This document shows positions 1 through 6,883 of a DNA stretch of 9,085 nucleotides, piece after piece. Position 1 is the stretch's first letter. Each line of letters opens with the position of its first letter. Position numbers and translations under genes: made by a program. The DNA comes from Methylococcaceae bacterium UBA4132 (GTDB lineage: Bacteria; Pseudomonadota; Gammaproteobacteria; Methylococcales; Methylomonadaceae). The notes under the pieces were generated by a model that did no database searches, had not been told where the DNA came from, and was given only the letters and a program-made list of their open reading frames with translations. The stretch lies in NCBI GenBank assembly GCA_002380945.1, contig DFWO01000072.1, positions 1-9,085 of the forward strand. Reading direction: 5' to 3'.

Positions 1-182
1 CGTCAATGCGTAACTTCTATAATGTGAAAAAATCCAAAGTCACCGCACAGATTAACATTCGTAATCTACTCGATAAGCAATATTATGCTTCTACTGATCC
101 TGATGCCAATGTTGCACCTGCATTAGGTGTCGCACCAGGTGAACCCTTGATGGCAACAGGTTCATTGCGCATAGAGTTTTAA
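1..182 (+). CDS. TonB-dependent siderophore receptor, C-terminal end (5' end outside window)
   Basis: This is the last 59 codons (frame from base 3) of an outer-membrane beta-barrel receptor, ending in TAA. The translation contains NLLDKQYYAS, then GEPLMATGSLRIEF. NLxDKxYY followed by a final strand of alternating residues ending in Phe is the standard C-terminus of TonB-dependent siderophore receptors of the FhuA/FpvA type; the terminal Phe is the usual outer-membrane assembly signal. Such receptors import ferric siderophores using energy from TonB-ExbBD. The ligand cannot be told from this fragment. The next gene encodes a PepSY-TM protein, a frequent partner of siderophore receptors, which supports an iron role. 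The plug and most of the barrel lie outside the window. Confidence 0.9.
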   Translation, partial: SMRNFYNVKKSKVTAQINIRNLLDKQYYASTDPDANVAPALGVAPGEPLMATGSLRIEF

Positions 183-191
183 TTTTTCGTA

Positions 192-220
192 GTTGGGTTG
201 CCTGCTTTTGGCAACCTAAC
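192..220. repeat. 11-bp inverted repeat (hairpin) after the receptor gene
   Basis: Arms at 192-202 and 210-220 pair over 11 bp, with one G-U, around a 7-nt loop (TGCTTTT). It lies 9 nt after the receptor stop codon, where a terminator would be expected, but no T-tract follows on the + strand (AATAACCC). It may be an RNA 3'-end stabiliser, an attenuator before the PepSY gene, or part of an intergenic repeat. The hairpin is seen directly; its function is inferred. Confidence 0.5.
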
Positions 221-270
221 AATAACCCACATAACTATCGTTTCATCACCGCTTTTTTGGATTGGTGCTA

Positions 271-285
271 GCTAACCCAACCTAC
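271..285 (-). repeat. GTAGGTTGGGTTAGC repeat core
   Basis: Read on the minus strand, these bases are GTAGGTTGGGTTAGC. From memory, GTAGGTTGGGTT is the core of dispersed intergenic repeats found in many gammaproteobacteria and cyanobacteria. Its AACCCAAC part is complementary to GTTGGGTT at 192-199, so the whole 191-285 spacer could be a folded repeat unit. Only the sequence and the complementarity are seen here; membership of a repeat family was not tested. Confidence 0.35.
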
Positions 286-295
286 AGGTCAATCT

Positions 296-1472
296 ATGCA
301 CTCACAAACTCAATCTTTGAAACGGCGTTTACGGCATTTTTGGTTAAACGTTCACTTAATCATTGCCCTAACAGTTTGGCTTATTCTTCGTCATCTTAGG
401 CTTAACAGGTTCGTTTAACGTCTTCTACTTTGAATTAGAAGAATTAAATTTATCCAGTGTGCAAGTATCTGCTAATAAGCCAATAGTTAAACTAGATGAC
501 ATTATTGAAACCCTGAAAATTACCCATCCCGAAAAAACAGGTAAATGGTCGTTACTATTACCCGAATATGGCAATGCGTATATCTGGGCAGAATATCCAA
601 AACCACCTGAAAAAGCCGATGAATTATACGCGCCATTTCGCGTACTGTTTCATCCTTATACAGGTGAAGTCGTTGCTGAACATTATTGGGGTGAAACGTT
701 ATGGTCGCTGGTTTACGAAGTCCATGCCACCTTATTGATGGGCAAATTTGGCGGAGTGAACATTGGCAAATTCACGTTTAACATCATTTGTTTTTTCGGT
801 TTGTTTTTGTGTATATCGACATTAACAGGCTTATATCTGTGGATGCCTCGCTGGAACAAAATTAAATCCGCTCTCACCATCAAACGTCATACCAGTATCG
901 AACGGTTTTGTTTTGACTTGCACAAAACCGTCGGTTTTTACAGTACTGTCATTTTACTGATACTCGCCTTTACAGGTTTTAGTTTTGCCTACGCTGATTA
1001 TATCAAACCTGTCATTCGTTACTTTTCCAGCGTTAGAATCGAGCATTTAAAAGACCCTGAACTTAAATCTAGCATCATCAATACATCGCCTATTTCAATT
1101 AGCACCGCGCTAAGCATTGCCGACGATATTTTCCCTACTGCCAAATTACGCGGACTTTTCACACCCAATGGCAAGGATGGAGTGTATGAAATTGATAAAA
1201 TGCAAGCAGGCGAAGCGAATCATCGCTGGGCGCGGAGCAAAGTCTGGATAGACCAATACAGTGGCAAGGTATTGGCAATTCAAGACCCTATGCAATTTAC
1301 CGCAGGCGAAACTTTTTTAAATGTGATGTGGCCCTTACACAGCGGCGAAGCCTTGGGTTTTATTGGTCGTTTGTTATGGTGTGTAGCAGGATTTGCACCG
1401 TTAATGCTTTATGTGACAGGCATCATACGCTGGTTACAAAAGCGAGTAATTCAAAAGTTAATTAACTTTTGA
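296..1472 (+). pseudogene. PepSY-TM inner-membrane protein (probable ferric-siderophore reductase), frameshifted
   Basis: The gene starts at ATG 296, preceded by AGG 7 nt upstream. That frame reads RHFWLNVHLIIALTVWLI, then stops at 416-418. The family-typical continuation, FVILGLTGSFNVFYFELEEL, is one base further on (frame from 387), so there is one extra base, or two missing, near 384-389. Repaired, the protein has 391 residues, a normal PepSY-TM length. It has four membrane helices (about 17-45, 159-182, 211-233, 355-379) with periplasmic PepSY regions between. Histidines at or near helix ends (H20, H143, H209, H348) are candidate haem ligands. Characterised relatives such as FoxB and the PiuB group are haem-containing inner-membrane proteins linked to reduction of siderophore-bound iron; the upstream receptor agrees with that role. 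A rescue start at GTG 459 has no ribosome-binding site and would lose helix 1. The frameshift may be a real mutation or a sequencing error; there is no homopolymer at the site. Confidence 0.8.
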
Positions 1473-1475
1473 ATT
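1448..1475. repeat. 28-bp perfect palindrome across the PepSY stop codon
   Basis: Bases 1448-1461 are the exact reverse complement of 1462-1475. The palindrome covers the last seven codons and the TGA (1470-1472). CAAAAGC at 1437-1443 and GCTTTG at 1476-1481 can add outer pairs across a small internal loop. A transcript could form a roughly 12-bp, mostly A-U hairpin. Only a short T run (TTT, 1478-1480) follows, so it is at best a weak terminator. Confidence 0.55.
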
Positions 1476-1621
1476 GCTTTGTAACAGCTTGCTTCGCTCA
1501 TCGACTAGCTCTTTAATAGTAAAGATTAAATAAAGTCCAAAAATTTTATATCGAAGTAACCCAGAACTAGTAACACCTAAGTAGGCGCAAATATGCTGCA
1601 CCCATTTAATATTATTCTGCT

Positions 1622-1650
1622 AATATAAAAACACGGGTTACACTAACCCA
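1622..1650 (-). terminator. Probable Rho-independent terminator after ispD
   Basis: On the minus strand, 3 nt after the ispD stop codon, GGGTTA-GTG-TAACCC forms a 6-bp stem (1635-1640 with 1644-1649), extended by one wobble pair, and is followed by GTGTTTTTATA. A G+C-containing stem plus a run of five U fits an intrinsic terminator and would end the leftward smrA-like/ppc/channel/ispD transcript. The stem is short and the loop only 3 nt. It also resembles the AACCC-type repeat seen near base 271. Confidence 0.6.
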
Positions 1651-1652
1651 AG

Positions 1653-2345
1653 TTACTGCTGTGTCATAAAAAACTGTGCGAGTGCTAAATCCTCTGGTCG
1701 AGTGATTTTGATATTATCAGGACGACCTTCAACGATTTTGGGTTGTAAACCTTGTAATTCTAAGGCACTAGCTTCGTCGGTGATGGCGGGATTGCCTACT
1801 GTAGATTCTAAGGCGGTTTTTAAACTATGATAACGAAACATTTGTGGCGTTAAGGCTCGCCAAATATGAGTGCGATCCAGTGTACCGAGGATATTGTTAG
1901 CGTTGACATTTTTTAGTGTGTCGGCAGAAGCGACTGCGAGAATACCACCGACTTCATCATCGACTAATGCATTAATTAAATGGTGAATATCAGCGGTAGT
2001 AATACACGGTCTAGCGGCATCATGCACTAACACCCAATCATCATCGGCAGCTTGGTCAGAGATGGCGTGTAAGCCAGATAGCACTGAATCAGGACGTTCT
2101 TTGCCACCTTTAGCTCTGATAATTTTTTCATGACTGGCGACAGTAAGTTCTGACCAATAGGGGTCTTCCTCCGAAATTGCCACTGCAACGGCAGTAAAAA
2201 TATCAGCTTGTAATAAGCGTAATAAGGTATGTTCAAGCACGGTTTTATCCGCTAACTCTAAATATTGTTTAGGGCGGTCAGCGTTCATGCGTTTACCAAC
2301 CCCAGCGGCTGGGACGACTGCCCAGAATTTGATTGAGTGTGTCAT
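1653..2345 (-). CDS. ispD: 2-C-methyl-D-erythritol 4-phosphate cytidylyltransferase
   Basis: IspD joins MEP and CTP to give CDP-ME and pyrophosphate, the third step of the MEP isoprenoid pathway in the cytoplasm. The 230-residue length is normal. Motifs appear in family order: the CTP-binding loop PAAGVGKRM (12-20) followed by PKQYL with K26; GGKERPDSVLSGL (80-92); VLVHDAARPC (105-114); TPQMF (166-170); ITDEASALE (188-196); and GRPDNIKITRPEDL (207-220), where K213 matches the conserved substrate-binding lysine. The ATG overlaps the TAA of the upstream channel gene by one base (TAATG), so translation is probably coupled. The usual partners ftsB and ispF are not adjacent, and a terminator-like hairpin follows directly. 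The family call is very secure. Confidence 0.97.
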   Translation of the reverse strand: MTHSIKFWAVVPAAGVGKRMNADRPKQYLELADKTVLEHTLLRLLQADIFTAVAVAISEEDPYWSELTVASHEKIIRAKGGKERPDSVLSGLHAISDQAADDDWVLVHDAARPCITTADIHHLINALVDDEVGGILAVASADTLKNVNANNILGTLDRTHIWRALTPQMFRYHSLKTALESTVGNPAITDEASALELQGLQPKIVEGRPDNIKITRPEDLALAQFFMTQQ

Positions 2346-2821
2346 TATTTTTTAGCTTTTAAGGTATTTTCTAATTGTTCCATACGCTCATGTAATCTGG
2401 CTAATTCGCGTAATATGGCATTTTCATCGGCTTCGATACGATTAGTTTCTTGTTCAATCTGGCGCACGTTGTTTTCCCAAATATCCATATTCTTACCAAT
2501 CAGTGAAGCTGATAGTATAGCGGTACACAAAGAAAATAATATCAATCCAAACAGTATGAGAGTGGCTGATAATAAGCGCCCTAATAAGGAAGTTGGTACG
2601 ACATCACCAAAACCGACATGCGTCATAGTAACCCACGCCGACCAGATACCGTCAGTCATTGAGTTAATATTCGGATCAATAATGTAAAGCATAAAACCCA
2701 CACCAAAAGCGACTGCAAAAGCCAGTACCAGCAAATAGATAAGGCTACGTTTACTGTTTAAATCGTTGAGTAGTTTTTGAAACAAATGCAGTGCATCTGT
2801 CAATATTTGTATAATTTTCAT
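2345..2821 (-). CDS. Two-helix potassium channel-like protein (Ion_trans_2) with C-terminal coiled coil
   Basis: This is a 158-residue inner-membrane protein. It has a short amphipathic N-terminus, TM1 (about 27-46), a pore helix (about 56-66), a filter reading THVGFGD (67-73), TM2 (about 82-105) and a charged heptad-like C-terminus (about 112-158) likely to form a coiled coil for tetramer assembly. The TM-pore-TM layout with VGFGDVVP is that of bacterial K+ channels. The first filter residue, Thr in TVGYG, is His68 here, so selectivity is uncertain. I chose ATG 2821 because the frame's longer form needs a TTG at 2878 and adds 19 residues that look neither like a membrane segment nor conserved. 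No RCK/TrkA_N domain is present, so gating by nucleotide or Ca2+ is not suggested. It lies between ppc and ispD, sharing a base with the latter. Confidence 0.82.
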   Translation of the reverse strand: MKIIQILTDALHLFQKLLNDLNSKRSLIYLLVLAFAVAFGVGFMLYIIDPNINSMTDGIWSAWVTMTHVGFGDVVPTSLLGRLLSATLILFGLILFSLCTAILSASLIGKNMDIWENNVRQIEQETNRIEADENAILRELARLHERMEQLENTLKAKK

Positions 2822-2840
2822 GGAATTTTCCGATGGTGAT

Positions 2841-2863
2841 AAAAAATTGGTAGTTCTAACTAC
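2841..2863 (-). terminator. Weak terminator-like hairpin between ppc and the channel gene
   Basis: On the minus strand, GTAGT-TAGA-ACTAC (2850-2863) is followed within 3 nt by six T. The stem is only 5-6 bp, so it may act as a partial terminator or attenuator that reduces channel-ispD expression relative to ppc. It lies in the 74-bp gap between the ppc stop codon and the channel ATG. The structure is seen; its activity is inferred. Confidence 0.35.
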
Positions 2864-2895
2864 ACAAACACCCCTCAATGGGATGTTATTCCTAA

Positions 2896-5457
2896 TTACG
2901 CTGAATTTCTGGCGGCATTAATAATGCCAAACATACAACGTAGCACTAAATCTCGATATTCTTTTTCCGATTCTTTGCCGTTGATTTCATCATCACGCAG
3001 TTGTTGTAATGCGTATTGCTGTAGGGTAATGAGCGGCAATACAATCTGTTCGCGTAGCTTGATAGAGTAGCGAATATCAACATTGTCTTCCATCAAAGCG
3101 GACTGACCACTGACGGCTAAGATGTTTTCTTTAGCCAGATTAAATTCATCAAACATTTTTTGCCACAGTTCGCCAAATTCAGGGTCATTAGCAATGTAAG
3201 CAGTGGCAGGATAATAGGCTTTAGTGAGTGACATCATGCTATTACTCAGTAGAGTACGAAAAAATAACGAGCGGGTATGAAGCCCTTGTAATTCACTAAG
3301 TTTGCCCTGTTCGACTAAATGGGCAATTGCTGTACCGACACCATAAAAACCAGGGATATTTTGCTTCATTTGCGCCCACGCACCCACAAAAGGAATGGCA
3401 CGCAGATCATCTAGCTTTAAAGTTTCATCTTGATTGCGTTTAACAGGGCGTGAACCGATATTGGTATCACCAAAATAAACCAGCGGCGTTAACTTTTGTA
3501 AATACGGTACAAACTGCGGGTGGTTTTTTAAACCCAGATAGGCGTTCAGTCCTTCACGCGCCAAACTGTCTATCAATTGTTGTTCTTCAGCCGAAAATGA
3601 ATGTACGGTTTGTGGAAAAACCGAGCTAGTCACACCCGCAGAAATTAGTTGTTCTAAGTTATAACGGCAGGATTCAACTTTGCCGTAATTAGAACTGATA
3701 GTTTGCCCTTGAATGGTAATTTGTACTTCTTCGTTTTCAATGGTTTCACCCAAAGAGGCGTAAAAATCATGCGTATTACCACCACCGCGAGCAGGAGGAC
3801 CGCCGCGTCCATCAAAGAATAATGCGGTAATACCGTGTCGTCTGGAAATGCGCGTGAGTTCTTCTTTAGCACGAAAAATCGACCAGTTCGCACACAGATA
3901 GCCACCGTCTTTGGTACCATCAGAAAAGCCGAGCATGATAGTTTGTTGATTACCGCGTGCGGCTAAATGCTCACGATAGCTGGGTATTTCATATAGCTGC
4001 CCCATGACTTGATGAGCAATAATAAGGTCTTCAATACTTTCAAATAAAGGCACGATGTCAAGCACGAGTTTGCCGTCATTGGCAATTAATAATTGCGCCA
4101 GTTTGAAAACTTCAATTACCTGCACCGCACTACCGCAATGACTAATAATGTAACGATGACAGCCTATTTCGCCATTGCTGTGTTGCACACTTTTAATGGC
4201 ACTAAAGGTATTCAATAGCTCTAACATCAACGGTTCATCAATGGCTAACTCATCGACATTAAACGATAGCGGTAAAATCATCGCTAATTGTTCCGCATCA
4301 CTCAGTGCATCAAACTCACTGAGCGATTGTGACGGTAATTTGCTGATAATATGTTGCCAGAGTTGATGATGTTTGCCACTGTCTTGGCGTATATCCAAAC
4401 TGGCAAAATGGAAACCAAAAATCCGCACATTGAGCAACAATTTATCCAATAAATCTAAAAACAATCCGTCATGTTCATTAATTAAGCAATGACGCGCTGC
4501 CAGTAAACATTGTTCAAATTCAAATGCGTTGCTGTAACCGTTGTTACCGCCATATAAGTTTTGATAAATTCTTTGTTCAGCTTCGGCTATCAGTTCATCA
4601 ACACCTTTAAAACTTAAGCGACGTTTGAGTGCGCGTAACTCGCGGTAATAACAACGTAGAACCGTCTCGCGCAACTTTTGCGCCACTTGCAAAGTAATAT
4701 CGTGAGTAACATAAGGATTACCATCACGATCACCCCCAGGCCAAAAGCCAATGTGAATTAAACGCGGATTGTTCCATTCAGCAATCGGTATTTTTAAACC
4801 TTGTGCGAGTTGTTCAATAATACGCGTAATGGCCGCATAAAAAACAAATTCTAAATACCAGCACAAACTAATAGCTTCACTTAACGGAGAGGGTTTTTCG
4901 CGTTTAAAAAATGCCGTTTTTGCCAGTTGTTGTAACAATAAATTAATTTCATCGACATCATTATTTCGCGCGGCTTCTTCTAAATCGTTGATAATCGCCA
5001 ATACCGCGCCTGGGTAAAATTGGGTAGGATGTGCTGTCAGCACTAAGCGCACACTAAAATGACTGAGTTTTTCCCGCAGTTGTGGCAGTGCATCACTAGC
5101 AGCCGCTTGGGCAAGTAAAGCCGTGATAGTGCCTGAGCCATTTAAATCATTGAGCTGTTCAAATGCCGCTTCTTCCAAAGCATCAAATAACACCACTTGC
5201 CGTTCAATATACTGAATAAATTGAAACAGCATTTTAAAACGATCTTGTGGTGAGGTTTCCGCCGCATAATCGTTAAAAAAGCCGTTAATAATTTCAGCAG
5301 GGGTTTTATGGTTAGCAAACCCTGTTTCACAAGCTCGCCCTAACAGCGGCAATAAAGTACCTGTTTGCATTACATCTTCAAAAGGCAGATTTAAAAATAG
5401 GCTGTTGTACAGGTGATAATGGGTGGCAACGACTTGCCGATATTTTTTACTGATCAT
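2896..5457 (-). CDS. ppc: Phosphoenolpyruvate carboxylase, divergent type
   Basis: This cytoplasmic enzyme makes oxaloacetate from PEP and bicarbonate to refill the TCA cycle. At 853 residues it is close to E. coli Ppc (883). Family motifs run in order: LTAHPTQ (140-146) with the catalytic His143, GFWPGGDRDGNP (237-248), FHFASLDIRQ (349-358), GFSDGTKDGG (510-519), FFDGRGGPPARGGGN (547-561), NIGSRPVKR (666-674) and RAIPFVGAW (686-694). Variations stand out: HPTQ instead of HPTE, Asp549 where classical enzymes have the FHGRGG histidine, PPA inside the glycine loop, and a C-terminus of RNSA instead of RNTG. The loop arginines R551 and R557 remain. K746, R802 and N851 line up by eye with the aspartate-inhibition site of E. 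coli Ppc, so feedback control is possible. The ATG has GGAG 6 nt upstream. It lies 24 nt after the smrA-like gene, probably in one operon. Confidence 0.95.
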   Translation of the reverse strand: MISKKYRQVVATHYHLYNSLFLNLPFEDVMQTGTLLPLLGRACETGFANHKTPAEIINGFFNDYAAETSPQDRFKMLFQFIQYIERQVVLFDALEEAAFEQLNDLNGSGTITALLAQAAASDALPQLREKLSHFSVRLVLTAHPTQFYPGAVLAIINDLEEAARNNDVDEINLLLQQLAKTAFFKREKPSPLSEAISLCWYLEFVFYAAITRIIEQLAQGLKIPIAEWNNPRLIHIGFWPGGDRDGNPYVTHDITLQVAQKLRETVLRCYYRELRALKRRLSFKGVDELIAEAEQRIYQNLYGGNNGYSNAFEFEQCLLAARHCLINEHDGLFLDLLDKLLLNVRIFGFHFASLDIRQDSGKHHQLWQHIISKLPSQSLSEFDALSDAEQLAMILPLSFNVDELAIDEPLMLELLNTFSAIKSVQHSNGEIGCHRYIISHCGSAVQVIEVFKLAQLLIANDGKLVLDIVPLFESIEDLIIAHQVMGQLYEIPSYREHLAARGNQQTIMLGFSDGTKDGGYLCANWSIFRAKEELTRISRRHGITALFFDGRGGPPARGGGNTHDFYASLGETIENEEVQITIQGQTISSNYGKVESCRYNLEQLISAGVTSSVFPQTVHSFSAEEQQLIDSLAREGLNAYLGLKNHPQFVPYLQKLTPLVYFGDTNIGSRPVKRNQDETLKLDDLRAIPFVGAWAQMKQNIPGFYGVGTAIAHLVEQGKLSELQGLHTRSLFFRTLLSNSMMSLTKAYYPATAYIANDPEFGELWQKMFDEFNLAKENILAVSGQSALMEDNVDIRYSIKLREQIVLPLITLQQYALQQLRDDEINGKESEKEYRDLVLRCMFGIINAARNSA

Positions 5458-5481
5458 TTATAACTCCAGTGCAAGCAAGAT

Positions 5482-6054
5482 TTAAAGGTTTATATTATCC
5501 GAATGACTATATTTATCCGACAACTGCAATAACACAACCACCGCGCCTGTCCCGCCATTTTTGGGAGTTGCTGAACAAAACGCTTGTACGCTTTTATGCT
5601 GTCTTAGCCATAAATTAACATTGTTTTTCAAAATGGGGTGATTATCAGGTGAACGGTGTCCTTTACCATGCACGATATGCACACAACGATAACCGTCTTC
5701 GACACAATAGTGCAGAAAATTAAGTAATTGGCGTTTCGCTTCCTCACTGTTAAGACCGTGTAAATCAATTTCTGCATCTAAGCCAAAATAACCACGGCGC
5801 AGTTTTTTTAACACGTTGTTTTGTAAACCTGTGTTTAAAAAACTCATGCTATCTTCAATACCAACTTTTTCGACAGGCAATGACGTTGCAGTGTCAATCA
5901 AATACCCATCGACATTAATAACAGCGGGTTTAGGATAGGGTTTCGGTTTATGGGCAGGCGTTAATACTGCTTTATCGGACTTCACAGTACGCACGTTACC
6001 AATAGTTTGTCGAAACAAATCGCTATCTTCTGAAGAGAGAATTTTTTTTGCCAC
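5482..6054 (-). CDS. Smr-domain protein, SmrA-like (putative nuclease)
   Basis: This 190-residue cytoplasmic protein has an N-terminal extension opening with SSEDSDLFRQ, a Lys/Pro-rich stretch (36-43), the linker GLQNNVLKKLRRGYF (76-90) and a C-terminal Smr domain (about 94-178). The Smr motifs are DLHG (97-100), HGKG (129-132) and GGTGAVVVLL (167-176). The layout matches E. coli SmrA (YdaL, 187 residues) better than SmrB, and unlike YdaL it keeps the DLHG motif. Smr domains cut nucleic acid: MutS2 and SmrA as DNA nicking or endonuclease activity, SmrB as an mRNA endonuclease at collided ribosomes. Which applies here is unknown. The start is GTG 6054: an in-frame TAG lies 7 codons upstream and the next ATG is residue 70. 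No strong ribosome-binding site is visible. It is the first gene of the leftward group. Confidence 0.88.
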   Translation of the reverse strand: MAKKILSSEDSDLFRQTIGNVRTVKSDKAVLTPAHKPKPYPKPAVINVDGYLIDTATSLPVEKVGIEDSMSFLNTGLQNNVLKKLRRGYFGLDAEIDLHGLNSEEAKRQLLNFLHYCVEDGYRCVHIVHGKGHRSPDNHPILKNNVNLWLRQHKSVQAFCSATPKNGGTGAVVVLLQLSDKYSHSDNINL

Positions 6055-6130
6055 GAAAGCTGATTTTGCCGTCTATTGTTGCTAAGATGTTCTATTTTAT
6101 AGCTTATTAAGCAACAGGGCGAATGGTTTG
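6055..6130. promoter_or_regulatory. Divergent promoter region, smrA-like gene / surE
   Basis: This 76-bp AT-rich gap separates two start codons facing outward, so it must hold both promoters unless transcription enters from elsewhere. Rightward, TTGTTG (6076-6081) and TATAGC (6098-6103), 16 nt apart, are a weak sigma-70-like pair. Leftward, TATAAAAT is an AT-rich candidate -10 without a clear -35. AGGGCGA (6116-6122) is the probable surE ribosome-binding site. The position is firm; the individual boxes are guesses. Confidence 0.35.
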
Positions 6131-6883
6131 ATGCGTATCTTATTGAGTAATGATGACGGCTACTTGGCAGAAGGTCTTTGTGCATTAGCCGCTGCTTTGC
6201 GTGACTATGCAGAACTATCGGTCGTCGCGCCAGATAGAAACCGTAGTGGTGCAAGTAATTCTCTGACTTTAGAAACACCGTTACGCGCCCATACCATGGA
6301 CAATGGGTTTATTCGCGTTGATGGCACACCCACTGATTGTGTACATTTAGCCATTACAGGTTTATTGAGTGAAGAGCCTGATATGGTGATTGCAGGTATT
6401 AATCATGGGGCTAATTTAGGCGATGATGTGTTGTATTCTGGTACGGTTGCTGCCGCAACCGAAGGGCGATTTTTAGGCTTACCTGCAATAGCAATTTCTT
6501 TGGCAAGTCATCATCCACAACATTTTAACACTGCGGCACAAGTCGCTGTCACGCTGTTAAAACAACTCATTAAAGAGCCGCTACCCCGCGATACTATTCT
6601 TAATGTTAATGTGCCTGATGTGCCGCTAGATAAATTAAAGGGGTATCAAGCCACACGCCTTGGGCAACGCCATAAAGCTGAACCTGTTATTAAGACTATT
6701 GACCCGCGTGGACGCAGTATTTATTGGGTGGGTCCTCCAGGGGCAGAACAAGATGCAGGCGAAGGCACAGATTTTTATGCGGTTAATGCGGGATTTGTTT
6801 CTGTGACTCCCTTACAAATTGATTTAACGTGGTATGAGCGTGTGAACGCTTTAAAAACATGGCTACCTAAGGAGCTTGAATAA
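6131..6883 (+). CDS. surE: 5'/3'-nucleotidase SurE
   Basis: SurE is a cytoplasmic metal-dependent phosphatase that removes phosphate from nucleoside 5'- and 3'-monophosphates and is linked to stationary-phase survival. The 250-residue protein begins MRILLSNDDGY, with metal ligands D8 and D9 in the NDDG motif. RNRSGASNSLT (36-46) carries metal-binding S39, and GINHGANLGDD (89-99) carries N91, followed by YSGTVAAATEG. Length and motifs are fully canonical. I start at ATG 6131, not the in-frame TTG one codon earlier, because this gives the standard MRIL N-terminus and AGGGCGA lies 8 nt upstream. Its TAA overlaps the pcm ATG by one base, the classical surE-pcm pairing. Confidence 0.97.
   Translation: MRILLSNDDGYLAEGLCALAAALRDYAELSVVAPDRNRSGASNSLTLETPLRAHTMDNGFIRVDGTPTDCVHLAITGLLSEEPDMVIAGINHGANLGDDVLYSGTVAAATEGRFLGLPAIAISLASHHPQHFNTAAQVAVTLLKQLIKEPLPRDTILNVNVPDVPLDKLKGYQATRLGQRHKAEPVIKTIDPRGRSIYWVGPPGAEQDAGEGTDFYAVNAGFVSVTPLQIDLTWYERVNALKTWLPKELE

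Noticed and set aside
183..295. Fur box controlling the iron genes
   Set aside because: No stretch resembling the GATAATGATAATCATTATC consensus was found; the receptor's own promoter is outside the window.
459..1472. PepSY gene starting at GTG 459
   Set aside because: There is no ribosome-binding site, and the start would fall inside the first periplasmic segment, losing helix 1 and H20. The missing N-terminus is present upstream in another frame.
2337..2687. 116-codon plus-strand frame opposite the channel gene
   Set aside because: It is antisense to the conserved channel and its filter; the composition is that of a shadow frame.
2822..2878. Longer channel form from TTG 2878
   Set aside because: The 19 extra residues show no signal or membrane character, the start codon is rare, and ATG 2821 gives a compact family-like N-terminus.
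3654..3920. 88-codon minus-strand frame inside ppc
   Set aside because: It is an overlapping frame of a clearly coding ppc region, including its catalytic loop.
5982..6278. 98-codon minus-strand frame spanning the smrA-like/surE gap
   Set aside because: It runs antisense to the surE NDDG region and overlaps the smrA-like start; no family features.
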